From the NCBI GenBank assembly GCA_022567295.1, contig JADFHE010000007.1, positions 22,481-58,262 of the forward strand: a DNA stretch of 35,782 bases. The letters are read 5' to 3'. The notes below the pieces were generated by a model that worked only from the letters and a program-made list of their open reading frames with translations, ran no database searches and had not been told where the DNA came from. How positions within the stretch are numbered: the stretch's first letter is position 1; each line of letters starts with the position of its first letter. A program made the position numbers and the translations under genes. The DNA comes from Pseudomonadota bacterium (GTDB lineage: Bacteria > Pseudomonadota > Gammaproteobacteria > Steroidobacterales > Woeseiaceae). Positions 25,136 to 31,596 of this stretch are shown piece by piece.

Positions 25136-25450
25136 TTATCGCTCTTCAATCGTAATGTCTTTGACTCCACCGTGGGTATTCGTCAAGCAGTTGACCTTTG
25201 CGGTACTACCCTTAGCTAATGTGACCGTTGCACGAACGGTGTAGCCGTTACTATTTTCATTGACCGCGTATACTCTAGCCGTCGATACATTGTATCGGTG
25301 GCCGATTTCAGTAATGCAGGCTTGCTCAGCAAATCCCCTGACATCATCATCATCTACCTTATCAACGTCTCGCCAATTCACCACCGCATAGATCAATCCA
25401 ACCAAGAGCGCAGCCTTAACGATGCCTTCAATAGTCTTACCGATTTTCAT
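25136..25450 (-). CDS. Small membrane-anchored hypothetical protein
   Basis: A 104-aa protein with an N-terminal helix (IVKAALLVGLIYAVVNW, residues 10-26) and an acidic linker (DVDKVDDDDVRG). A mixed alpha/beta domain with two cysteines (EQACITEIG, KVNCLTN) spaced for a disulfide follows. The composition and alternating VRATVTLAKGSTAKV strand suggest a small exported domain similar in size to a PepSY or DUF-type module, but I do not recognise it. It is a single-gene module between repeat copies d and e. Confidence 0.6.
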   Translation of the reverse strand: MKIGKTIEGIVKAALLVGLIYAVVNWRDVDKVDDDDVRGFAEQACITEIGHRYNVSTARVYAVNENSNGYTVRATVTLAKGSTAKVNCLTNTHGGVKDITIEER

Positions 25451-25892
25451 ATGATCCTAGGCCCCTTACGTGCTTTTCCTCAGGGTATTGGGACCGCGAA
25501 ACACTTGCAATAAAAAGGCCGCTACGAGAGCGGCCGCTATGCGCCCGGAAGCGGACATTGGGCTAGAATAGGCCAAAGGGTCCGCTAATGACCCTTTGCA
25601 GACGTTCAATTTTCTGACGAAATAAATATCTGCGTTTCGGGAGGGCAGACCATCGCCCAATGAGGCCACTCCGCCAGGCGAGCTGCAATTATCCCTGCAA
25701 CCCACCGTCCCCACATCAGATCGACTTGCTCCAGGTCAGCGAGTTGTCACGGCGGCACGTATATCGTTGAAACACGTCAAAAACCCGAATCCAACAAGAA
25801 AATCGAGTGGCTTCGTTCCAGGGGAGGCGGCTTACTATGTTAAGTCGAATATAGGTCCTCGAATTAACTTGATTTCCTCGATCGTCCCTTGA
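25451..25892. other. Intergenic stretch around repeat copy e
   Basis: Apart from repeat copy e there is no convincing gene. Minus-strand translations such as ADPLAYSSPMSASGRIAAALVAAF are readings of the repeat itself. 25620-25890 holds no recognisable feature. Confidence 0.5.
25516..25610 (+). repeat. Composite hairpin repeat, copy e
   Basis: A partial copy: GGCCGCTACGAGAGCGGCC, then unit 3 (CCGCTATGCGCCCGGAAGCGGACATT with the tail GGGCTAGAATAGGCC), then unit 4 (GGTCCGCTAATGACCCTTTGCAGACGTTC). It has the same orientation as all others, although it lies between genes pointing away from each other. Confidence 0.85.
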
Positions 25893-25920
25893 TTGACAAA
25901 CAATAGGAAATAAGTATACT
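25893..25920 (+). promoter_or_regulatory. Near-consensus sigma-70 promoter
   Basis: TTGACA at 25893-25898, a 16-base spacer, and TATACT at 25915-25920. Transcription would begin near 25927, giving a short leader containing AAAGGAG before the ATG at 25955. It is the strongest promoter seen in the window. Confidence 0.75.
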
Positions 25921-25954
25921 TGTTACCTCACCTTAGAGGAAAGGAGTAATTCTA

Positions 25955-26419
25955 ATGAAGCTGACGCTATCACATGCGGATGTCGCCACACTCAGCGATG
26001 CAACCAGACACGAGCTGGGTAACTTGCTAGGGCTGAATATAGGTTTGGACATCAAATCATCCGATTTTCCAGCGGATAACGAGGAGCAAAACGACGAAGC
26101 CGAAGAAATTACGTACCAGGCTTTGAAGCGATTCATGAGTGGAGTGTCCGCTAAAACAAAAAAAGTGCTGGGACTCTTTGCCGAATACGATGGGGAAACA
26201 ACGGTAAATGAAATTGAGAAAAGAATGGGTGAAGACTTTCACTGGCCTGGGTTCATGTCTGGTGTAACACGGCGGTTAAGAAAAATGACGAGTGACACAA
26301 GTGCTAAATTCTTCCATTGGGACGAGGGATCTGATAACTGGAAGAGCTGTAAAGTTTCGGTTTCTCCGATGACATGTGAGTCATTGAAAAAATATTATTC
26401 AAGCCAGAAAGGAGGCTAA
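25955..26419 (+). CDS. Hypothetical protein, first gene of a two-gene accessory operon
   Basis: 154 aa with an excellent ribosome-binding site (AAAGGAG, 8 bases before the ATG) and a near-consensus promoter. Residues 1-25 (LTLSHADVATLSDATRHELGNLLG) are helical; residues 60-120 (KTKKVLGLFAEYDG then TVNEIEKRMGEDFHWPGFMSGVTRRLRKM) look like a winged-helix fold. No catalytic residues are evident. AT-richer than the chromosomal genes, consistent with transfer. The second gene starts two bases after its stop, with its own AAAGGAGG. I do not recognise the family; a DNA-binding role is inferred. Confidence 0.7.
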   Translation: MKLTLSHADVATLSDATRHELGNLLGLNIGLDIKSSDFPADNEEQNDEAEEITYQALKRFMSGVSAKTKKVLGLFAEYDGETTVNEIEKRMGEDFHWPGFMSGVTRRLRKMTSDTSAKFFHWDEGSDNWKSCKVSVSPMTCESLKKYYSSQKGG

Positions 26420-26421
26420 TC

Positions 26422-26991
26422 ATGAATAGGAGCAGGAGCAGGGTTAGGGAAGATTATCGGCAGCACACAATCGTGGCGGCTTGGCATGAAGGAAAGTACA
26501 AAGGACGGATCACGATAGATCAAGTCGTCGTTCATAATACGGAAGGTTCTGATATTCCGGACGTTATTGAACGCTCGAGAAAATTCATCGACGAAAAGAT
26601 AGAAGTCGAGGCTCGGAGAGCTGGAACCACGCCTGATGAAGCCCGTGTGCTGGAGGGTATGCGAACGATCCTCCCGAAATTGCACGATGGCCAGCTTGCC
26701 ATGCTGAAGGCTCATTATCACGCTGAGGGCCAAGAAATCACGACGACTGAACTAGCGGATGCTGCGGGGTACGCTAACTACAGCTCAGCAAATCTACATT
26801 ACGGGATCATCGGAAAACTCTTATACGAATTGGCACCGATCAAACTTCCGGATTATGACGACGGATCATCTCCCATATACACATTTTATTTGGCGGAGGC
26901 TGCCGCAGAGTCCGATAACGAGAGCAATTGGAAATGGAAACTGAGGCCGGAAGTGTCCAAAGCGATAAAGGAACTTGGCCTGGATGCCTGA
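26422..26991 (+). CDS. Hypothetical protein, second gene of the accessory operon
   Basis: 189 aa with the SD AAAGGAGG directly upstream. N-terminal residues 1-75 are basic, including WHEGKYKGRITIDQVVV. Residues 85-140 (MLKAHYHAEGQEITTTELADAAGYANYSSANLHYGIIGKLLYEL) resemble a helical segment I have seen in proteins linked to HNH nucleases or standing alone near restriction-type loci; that recollection is weak. The C-terminus has WKWKLRPEVSKAIKELGL. With the preceding winged-helix-like gene it forms a tightly spaced pair under one strong promoter. Defence or regulation is possible; no function is claimed. Confidence 0.7.
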   Translation: MNRSRSRVREDYRQHTIVAAWHEGKYKGRITIDQVVVHNTEGSDIPDVIERSRKFIDEKIEVEARRAGTTPDEARVLEGMRTILPKLHDGQLAMLKAHYHAEGQEITTTELADAAGYANYSSANLHYGIIGKLLYELAPIKLPDYDDGSSPIYTFYLAEAAAESDNESNWKWKLRPEVSKAIKELGLDA

Positions 26992-27064
26992 ATTTGCTTC
27001 TAAGAGGCAGTGCCGCAGTTCGATATCCTAATGGTCTATGCAGTGGCTTCCAGTCTGACCGTGA

Positions 27065-27270
27065 CTGACAGCTCTTGGCCGTAAGCGGACCCTCATTTCT
27101 CTAGATTTTCCATGATCTGAACGACTGCTTTCGGTGAAAGCGGTCATTCGAAAGGTGACCTGATTTCTTCTGCTTTCCAATCACGGACGAACGTCTGCTT
27201 TACCCCCGGAAGCAGCCGTTGGGATAATATCTGGTAAAAGGTCTGCTTGTGACCCGAAGCGGACATCATC
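27065..27270 (+). repeat. Composite hairpin repeat, copy f
   Basis: All four units are recognisable: unit 1 (CTCTTGGCCGTAAGCGGACC), unit 2 (GACTGCTTTCGGTGAAAGCGGTCATTCG), unit 3 (GTCTGCTTTACCCCCGGAAGCAGCCGTT with the tail GGGATAATATCTGGT), unit 4 (GTCTGCTTGTGACCCGAAGCGGACATC). The rest of 26992-27369 holds nothing recognisable. Confidence 0.85.
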
Positions 27271-27369
27271 ACTGAGGGATGGGAACGCGAGGCAGCTCTA
27301 TAAGCACTGAGCGGCGCTTCGCCGTGGCCCCTATATACGCAGTCGATGAAGTTGCTAATGTCGGCCGGA

Positions 27370-27576
27370 TCAATCTTCCGGATCATCGTGGGGATCAAAT
27401 ACGTCGTCGATCCTCAAGTCAAACACTTCTGCCAGCTTGAAAGCCAACGGCAGAGACGGAACGTGCTTGCCATTCTCAACAGCGTTGATCGCCTGCCGGG
27501 AGACGCCAACGTGCTTGCCAAGATCAGCTTGGCTCCAGCGGCATTCGGCGCGAAGCACACGAAGCCGGTTCTTCAT
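27370..27576 (-). CDS. Xre-family small transcriptional regulator
   Basis: 68 aa from ATG 27576, which overlaps the stop of the membrane-protein gene (ATGA). The whole protein is a single HTH_3 domain: MKNRLRVLRAECRWSQADLG, recognition helix VSRQAINAVENGKHVPS, then LAFKLAEVFDLRIDDVFD, the layout of YozG/YgzD-type regulators. As the last gene of a three-ORF operon it may bind the 18-bp palindrome at its own promoter (28137-28154). A longer upstream frame to 27726 would run through the membrane-protein gene and is rejected. Confidence 0.88.
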   Translation of the reverse strand: MKNRLRVLRAECRWSQADLGKHVGVSRQAINAVENGKHVPSLPLAFKLAEVFDLRIDDVFDPHDDPED

Positions 27577-27959
27577 TTGAACCGCAACGGCACAATGCAG
27601 GAGGCGACGCCGTAGATACCAATCAATGCTGGCAGCACCCAAAGCATCGAGATATTCGGCGCGTTGATCGAGCCTTCCAAAAAGCCGTAGCCAAAGCTGG
27701 CGAAACCGACGATGCCCGCGCCCCACAAGATCGCCTCTGAAACGATCCGCCGCTGGAACTCATCCATGGCGCGGAATCTCACCACGCAGGCGCGCAAAAC
27801 ATACAGGGCGGGCAGCATTGGGGTCAGCGAGAGCGCACCAGCTAGCCATCCCGTAATTTCCATCGTCTCAATCATCCACACCGAGGCGAACAGTGTCCCG
27901 GCATAAACGAGCATCGCGACGCCGAAATGCACGAGATAGCGTTTGTTCGGATCGCTCAT
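27573..27959 (-). CDS. Four-helix membrane protein paired with an Xre regulator
   Basis: 128 aa with four hydrophobic segments: YLVHFGVAMLVYAGTLFASVWMI, TGWLAGALSLTPMLPALYVL, AILWGAGIVGFASFGYGFL, and ISMLWVLPALIGIYGVASCIV. A conserved-looking MDEFQRRIVSEA loop lies between helices two and three. Membrane proteins of this size coupled to small Xre regulators recur in bacteria, but their role is unknown to me. Its start overlaps the stop of the mini-ORF upstream, and its stop overlaps the regulator's ATG. Confidence 0.85.
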   Translation of the reverse strand: MSDPNKRYLVHFGVAMLVYAGTLFASVWMIETMEITGWLAGALSLTPMLPALYVLRACVVRFRAMDEFQRRIVSEAILWGAGIVGFASFGYGFLEGSINAPNISMLWVLPALIGIYGVASCIVPLRFK

Positions 27960-28105
27960 CGGTCCCTCCCCCCGCGATCAGCGGTCAGCACTCCGCCAAG
28001 CGCATTGGCGAACGCATCCGGTTGGTCCAGCATAATGAAGTGGCGTGAGTTGGCGATGATGAGCCAGAATGACAACTTATAAAATTTGAAGGACTTGCAG
28101 CGCAT
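27956..28105 (-). pseudogene. 49-aa ORF made from an alpha/beta-hydrolase C-terminus
   Basis: From ATG 28105 (SD AAGGAG five bases upstream) a 49-codon frame reads MRCKSFKFYKLS, then ANSRHFIMLDQPDAFANAL and GGVLTADR. The latter part is the typical end of an alpha/beta-hydrolase, carrying the catalytic-histidine region (SRHFIMLDQPDAFA); the rest of the enzyme is gone. The first ten or so codons look unrelated, so this may be the start of one ORF joined in frame to the tail of another. Its stop overlaps the next ATG (ATGA), so translation of this remnant could still drive the membrane-protein gene. It cannot be an enzyme. Confidence 0.7.
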
Positions 28106-28136
28106 GGGAACTCCTTATCAGGTTCTGCTGACTTAT

Positions 28137-28154
28137 TGTAAGGTTAACCTTACA
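28137..28154. promoter_or_regulatory. Perfect 18-bp palindromic operator
   Basis: TGTAAGGTTAACCTTACA overlaps the -10 region of a minus-strand promoter. It is the best candidate binding site for the Xre regulator encoded at the end of the same operon. Confidence 0.7.
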
Positions 28155-28187
28155 TATGAATCTCAAGGATGTCAAGTTCTCTTGACA
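28147..28187 (-). promoter_or_regulatory. Promoter of the mini-ORF / membrane protein / Xre operon, with a second inverted repeat
   Basis: On the minus strand TTGACA (28175-28170), a 17-base spacer and TAAGGT (28152-28147) form a good promoter ahead of the SD and ATG at 28105. The -35 box is one arm of a second inverted repeat, TGTCAAG-TTCT-CTTGACA (28170-28187), which puts a TTGACA on each strand. Confidence 0.65.
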
Positions 28188-28359
28188 TTTTTTCCGGACC
28201 TGCAAACACTATTATTGTCAACGATGCGCCGGTTGAGTCCTTGCTGATTGACTCCAAAGGTCACGGCTCCATCAACCGTGAAAATCATATCGAGCCGTTT
28301 GATGGCAGGTTCAGACGTAACGACAAATACTGATCCTGTGACGATACGAGTCCATCATC

Positions 28360-28556
28360 CAATGTCCGCTTTTGGCCGAAAGCGGACTATCGGTTTCGTG
28401 GTGTCGGTTCGGTTTCAATGACCGCTATTGAGTAAAGCGGACATTCAGAAATGGCAATCTTGACCGGGCTGGTTGAACGACCGCTATACGCTCGAAAGCA
28501 GACATTGAGCTACACTTGGTCTTAACGTCCGCTAGTGACCCAAAGCAGACATTCGT
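28360..28556 (+). repeat. Composite hairpin repeat, copy g
   Basis: The most complete copy, with all four units: unit 1 (GTCCGCTTTTGGCCGAAAGCGGAC, a perfect-armed hairpin), unit 2 (GACCGCTATTGAGTAAAGCGGACATTC), unit 3 (GACCGCTATACGCTCGAAAGCAGACATT with the tail GAGCTACACTTGGTC), unit 4 (GTCCGCTAGTGACCCAAAGCAGACATTCG). Units 3 and 4 are closely similar to copy a. Confidence 0.88.
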
Positions 28557-28644
28557 GGATTCAAGAAAATCGGGGTTCAATGGCACGCCTTATTTAATAG
28601 AAAATGCCCTTTTCAAAACAACCAATTGGGAACTCTACTTATAG

Positions 28645-28981
28645 TTAGGCAATTTAGGCCGAGGAGGAGAGATGGCAGATGAAGCACACAATGAAAAGTT
28701 GATAGGCCTTTGGACAGGATTGGGAGTCGCATTCGGAGCCGCCTTCGGGGCTGCGTTCCAGAACGTGGTTATGGGCGTCGCCGGGGGCATCGTGATCGGC
28801 GCAGTAATTGGAATAATTCTTTCAGGTAGGGCGAAGTCCGATGCTAAGAGCGATGAGGAGCAAAGTGATTGAGCCTGATCTGATGGGCCCGTCTCGAGCG
28901 GCATATCCGGAGCCAGTTGCCTAACATGGCGTTCAACAGGACCTTCACAAGCTTCACTTGTTCCTGCCTGTTAACTCAGCG
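28645..28981 (+). mobile_element. Solitary integron gene cassette
   Basis: The boundaries follow the integron rule: G/TTAGGC at 28644-28650 opens the cassette, one gene follows, then an attC whose outer R'' box GCCTAAC (28919-28925) is the exact complement of GTTAGGC, and the cassette closes at G/TTAGTG (28981-28987). At 337 bases it is a typical size. No integrase gene or attI is visible in the window, and no second attC was found. Confidence 0.8.
28672..28872 (+). CDS. Cassette-borne 66-aa glycine-zipper membrane protein
   Basis: The SD GAGGAGGAGAG precedes the ATG. The protein has a short polar lead (MADEAHNEKLIG) and two hydrophobic glycine/alanine-rich stretches, GLGVAFGAAFGAAFQNVV and GVAGGIVIGAVIGIILSG, with GxxxG-type spacing, then a charged tail KSDAKSDEEQSD. 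Such glycine-zipper proteins insert into or associate with membranes; the function is unknown. It is the only gene in the cassette and has the usual orientation with attC downstream. Confidence 0.82.
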   Translation: MADEAHNEKLIGLWTGLGVAFGAAFGAAFQNVVMGVAGGIVIGAVIGIILSGRAKSDAKSDEEQSD

Positions 28982-28987
28982 TTAGTG
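28919..28987 (+). other. attC: attC (59-base-element) recombination site
   Basis: 69 bases with paired boxes: GCCTAAC (R'') with GTTAGTG (R'), and GTTCAACAGG with CCTGTTAAC, which pair fully except for one extra C, the extrahelical base that sets strand choice for integron integrases. The inner stem ACAAG/CTTGT closes a small loop. The order and spacing match attC sites such as that of aadA cassettes. Confidence 0.88.
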
Positions 28988-29004
28988 TCCGCTTGTTGAT
29001 CTTG

Positions 29005-29310
29005 TATCGGTTTCTCGGACATTACATCCGTGAACGCAATGTGCTCAGTCTCGAAGCGGGCATTCGGAAAATGACCTCGCTCTCCGCCCAGCAGGTCGGG
29101 ATCGTTGAGCGTGGCTCGATCCAGGTAGGTCACTACGCGGACCTGGTTTTGTTTGACCCCGATACGGTGGCAGACCGCTCGACGCCCGAAGCCCCTCATG
29201 TAACTTCGGTGGGTATTGAAAAGGTCTGGGTCAATGGTCAATTGGTGTTGGACGGCGGCGAAGTCACGGGCAACCGGCCCGGCAAGCCGATTCGGCGAGC
29301 CAGCCCCTGA
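29005..29310 (+). pseudogene. C-terminal fragment of N-acyl-D-amino-acid deacylase (amidohydrolase)
   Basis: The open frame reads YRFLGHYIRERNVLSLEAGI, RKMTSLSAQQVGIVERGSI, VGHYADLVLFDPDTVADRST and VNGQLVLDGGEVTGNRPGK: the conserved last hundred residues of D-aminoacylases. The metal-binding N-terminal 380 or so residues are absent. The homology starts about 20 bases after the integron attC boundary, so the truncation is associated with the cassette junction. There is no start signal; the ORF's TTG is not credible. Confidence 0.85.
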
Positions 29311-29508
29311 GTGTGACCGACACCCCGAAGAGATTTAGCGAAGGAACCATCATGGGAAACTCCTGGCAGCAACAGCTCGAAGCGCATAGGCAGTGGCGAT
29401 TTTTACTCGCCTGAAGACTATCGAGCTAACGTATACTATTCGTAGACGCAGAAAAACAATATCGGCGTCCGCACCGGGGCCCGGTCGGCGACAATCTGGA
29501 GCAACAAC
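29311..29508. other. Intergenic region ahead of the beta-propeller operon
   Basis: Contains TATACT (29431-29436) as a possible -10 without a convincing -35, and a 20-codon frame (29352-29414, MGNSWQQQLEAHRQW) with a GGAA in front that may be the beginning of a lost gene. Nothing else was recognised. Confidence 0.35.
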
Positions 29509-31596
29509 TTGAATAATCCAAGCACAGGCACTTTAGTAGTTTTTCTTTCCTTCTTGATGTCAGCAGAACTATCGGCGCAGACGTATCCGACGGTAGAGAT
29601 TGAGCCTTCGACGTTGGAGCTCAAAGTAGGGGACACTGTCCAGCTCAAAGGAGTGGTCAAAGATGCGGATGGAAAAATCGTCCCGGATGCTCAGGTGCTT
29701 TTCTTTGGGCCACGAATCAACCTGACAGTGACGCCGGGCGGCCTGGTGACGGCCATTCATCCTGGAGATCATAAGGTGACGGCGCTGTCTCCCACGGAGC
29801 GCATTGAGGGCGAACCCGATAGCTATACCCGGTCGTGGGAGGCCGGTATCCGCGGCAAGCTTGATATCGTCGTACCCGAGCCACCGCTCAGCAGCATTCA
29901 GATCGAGGGCATACCGGACGTGCTCTACGTGGGTACGACAGCGGCCCTTCGTGTTAGTGGAATCGATGAATCCGGCGCCGAGCGGCATGACCTGGCCCCG
30001 ACTTTCACGGTCAGCAGGAGCGGCACAGCCGAAACCGACGGATTTGGCACCGTCACTGGACTCAAACCGGGGGCCATCACCATTATGGCAACCGTCGATG
30101 AAGTCGAGGCAACGGCTGCGATCATCGTAAAGGCAAACCCGATTCATTTCATCGAGCTCACCGCATCTGAGACGGATGCCCGAACCGGCGATGTGATTCA
30201 TTTCAACGTCGTCGCGCGGGATAGAAAGGGCGCGATTGTTCACGATGTGCCCATTGAATATTCGCTGCGCAGTAGTCCCGACCCCGATCATCCGGAAGCA
30301 CGCGGGGCCGGAGCATCCGCAATGATTCTTGACGATGGTCGTTTCGTCGCCGAGCAACAGGGCATCTACACCGTGGTCGCGATGTCCGGCAGCGCCGTTG
30401 CTCGGGCCAGCGTCCGGATTGAGCGGCGCGATGTGATACGCGAATTCGAATTCCTTGGCCAGGCCAGACGGTCCGACCACTTGACGTCCGATTTCTGGAT
30501 CTGGGAAGGCGTGGACGGTCGGGACTACGCCATCGTTGGCAGTTGGGGCGGACCGGGAAAAATTTATTTCTACGACGTGACTGATCCCACCGAAATGGAA
30601 CTGATCGACACCGTCCAGGTGGACGCGCGCACAGTTAACGACGTCAAGATTTCCGAGGACGGCCGCATTGCTGTGATCAGCCGGGAAGGGGCATCAAATC
30701 GCAGGAACGGCATCGTCATTCTTGACGTTAGCGATCCTCGCGACGTAAAAATTCTGTCTACTTTCGACGACCAACTGACAGGGGGCGTGCACAACGTTTT
30801 CATTTACGAAAATCACGTGTACGCAGTGAACAACGGGCGCCGCTGGGATGTGATCAATATTGACGACCCGAGCAAACCGTCGCGCGTAAGCCGCTTCGAA
30901 ACCACTACTCCGGGCCGTTCGGTGCACGATGTCTGGGTTCGGGACGGCATCTTGTATCAGGCGGGCAGAACGGACGGCATCATCGTGGTCGACGTAGGTG
31001 GCGGTGGCGATGTTGGACCTGGCGGTTCTCCCGAACATCCGGTTGAAATGGGGCGTGCCGATCAAATAACCGGTTGGAATCATGCGGTGTGGCCCATGAA
31101 GAGCAGTTCCGCCGGGAAGACGTATGTCTTCGCCGGTGACGAGACGTTTTATGACAATCCCCGTGTTCCCGAAACGCTGGCGTATGATCCGGATGAGAAA
31201 ATTCCGTCTCGAGCGGGTGGCTGGGTTCACGTTATCGAATTCGATGACCCGGCACATCCGCAAGAAGTTGCTCAGTACAAAGTTGGCGATTTCGGCGTGC
31301 ACAATTACTGGATCGACTGGGAAGCCGAACTCATGTACGTCGCCTACTACCAGGGTGGACTGCGCGTCCTCGACGTGTCCGGCGAGTTGCTCGGAGACCT
31401 GTATGCGCAAGGACGGGAAGTTGGCAGCTTTTACTCGGCTGATCCCGAAGGTTTTATTCCGAATGCGGCCATGGTCTGGGGGCCACAGCCACACAAGGGG
31501 ACCATTTTCTTCACCGACCATCACAGTGGTCTCTGGGCGGTTCGCCTGAAGGAAAAAGACGAGGAAGATAAAGAGGCGGGGTCGGCGGGCCCATGA
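29509..31596 (+). CDS. Secreted protein with Ig-like domains and LVIVD-type beta-propeller
   Basis: 695 aa starting at TTG 29509, supported by GGAG eight bases upstream and an immediate signal peptide (GTLVVFLSFLMSAELSAQ). Residues 25-300 form about three bacterial Ig-like modules, each opening with a pattern such as IEPSTLELKVGDTVQLKGVV or LTASETDARTGDVIHFNVVA. Residues 310-680 form LVIVD-type repeats: KIYFYDVTDPTEMELID, GIVILDVSDPRDVKIL, WDVINIDDPSKPSRVS, GGLRVLDVSGE. It is probably an exported binding or scaffolding protein. The end overlaps the next start (ATGA). Confidence 0.82.
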   Translation: MNNPSTGTLVVFLSFLMSAELSAQTYPTVEIEPSTLELKVGDTVQLKGVVKDADGKIVPDAQVLFFGPRINLTVTPGGLVTAIHPGDHKVTALSPTERIEGEPDSYTRSWEAGIRGKLDIVVPEPPLSSIQIEGIPDVLYVGTTAALRVSGIDESGAERHDLAPTFTVSRSGTAETDGFGTVTGLKPGAITIMATVDEVEATAAIIVKANPIHFIELTASETDARTGDVIHFNVVARDRKGAIVHDVPIEYSLRSSPDPDHPEARGAGASAMILDDGRFVAEQQGIYTVVAMSGSAVARASVRIERRDVIREFEFLGQARRSDHLTSDFWIWEGVDGRDYAIVGSWGGPGKIYFYDVTDPTEMELIDTVQVDARTVNDVKISEDGRIAVISREGASNRRNGIVILDVSDPRDVKILSTFDDQLTGGVHNVFIYENHVYAVNNGRRWDVINIDDPSKPSRVSRFETTTPGRSVHDVWVRDGILYQAGRTDGIIVVDVGGGGDVGPGGSPEHPVEMGRADQITGWNHAVWPMKSSSAGKTYVFAGDETFYDNPRVPETLAYDPDEKIPSRAGGWVHVIEFDDPAHPQEVAQYKVGDFGVHNYWIDWEAELMYVAYYQGGLRVLDVSGELLGDLYAQGREVGSFYSADPEGFIPNAAMVWGPQPHKGTIFFTDHHSGLWAVRLKEKDEEDKEAGSAGP

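Noticed and set aside
25466-25714. Minus-strand 82-codon ORF across repeat copy e
   Set aside because: A large part is a translation of the repeat and there is no ribosome-binding site.
27144-27398. Minus-strand 84-codon ORF with MSASGHKQTF-like peptide
   Set aside because: Translation of repeat copy f; such peptides are typical spurious products of this kind of repeat.
28169-28333. Plus-strand 54-codon ORF (MSSSLDIFSGPANTIIV...)
   Set aside because: Its ATG lies within the promoter inverted repeat, the SD is too close, and no family is recognised; it may be a gene remnant.
21836-28556. CRISPR array
   Set aside because: Repeats are long, irregular, variable between copies and separated by genes, with no uniform spacers and no cas genes.
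21836-28556. The composite repeats as ordinary attC sites
   Set aside because: They lack GTTRRRY/RYYYAAC boxes and the single extrahelical-base pattern; only 28919-28987 meets the attC structure.
28635-28904. Minus-strand 89-codon ORF opposite the cassette gene
   Set aside because: Shadow of the SD-supported plus-strand gene, low-complexity Pro/Ala-rich translation.
29569-30480. Minus-strand 303-codon ORF opposite the 695-aa protein, and 30694-31647 likewise
   Set aside because: Antisense shadows; the plus strand has a signal peptide, domain repeats and coupling to the next gene.
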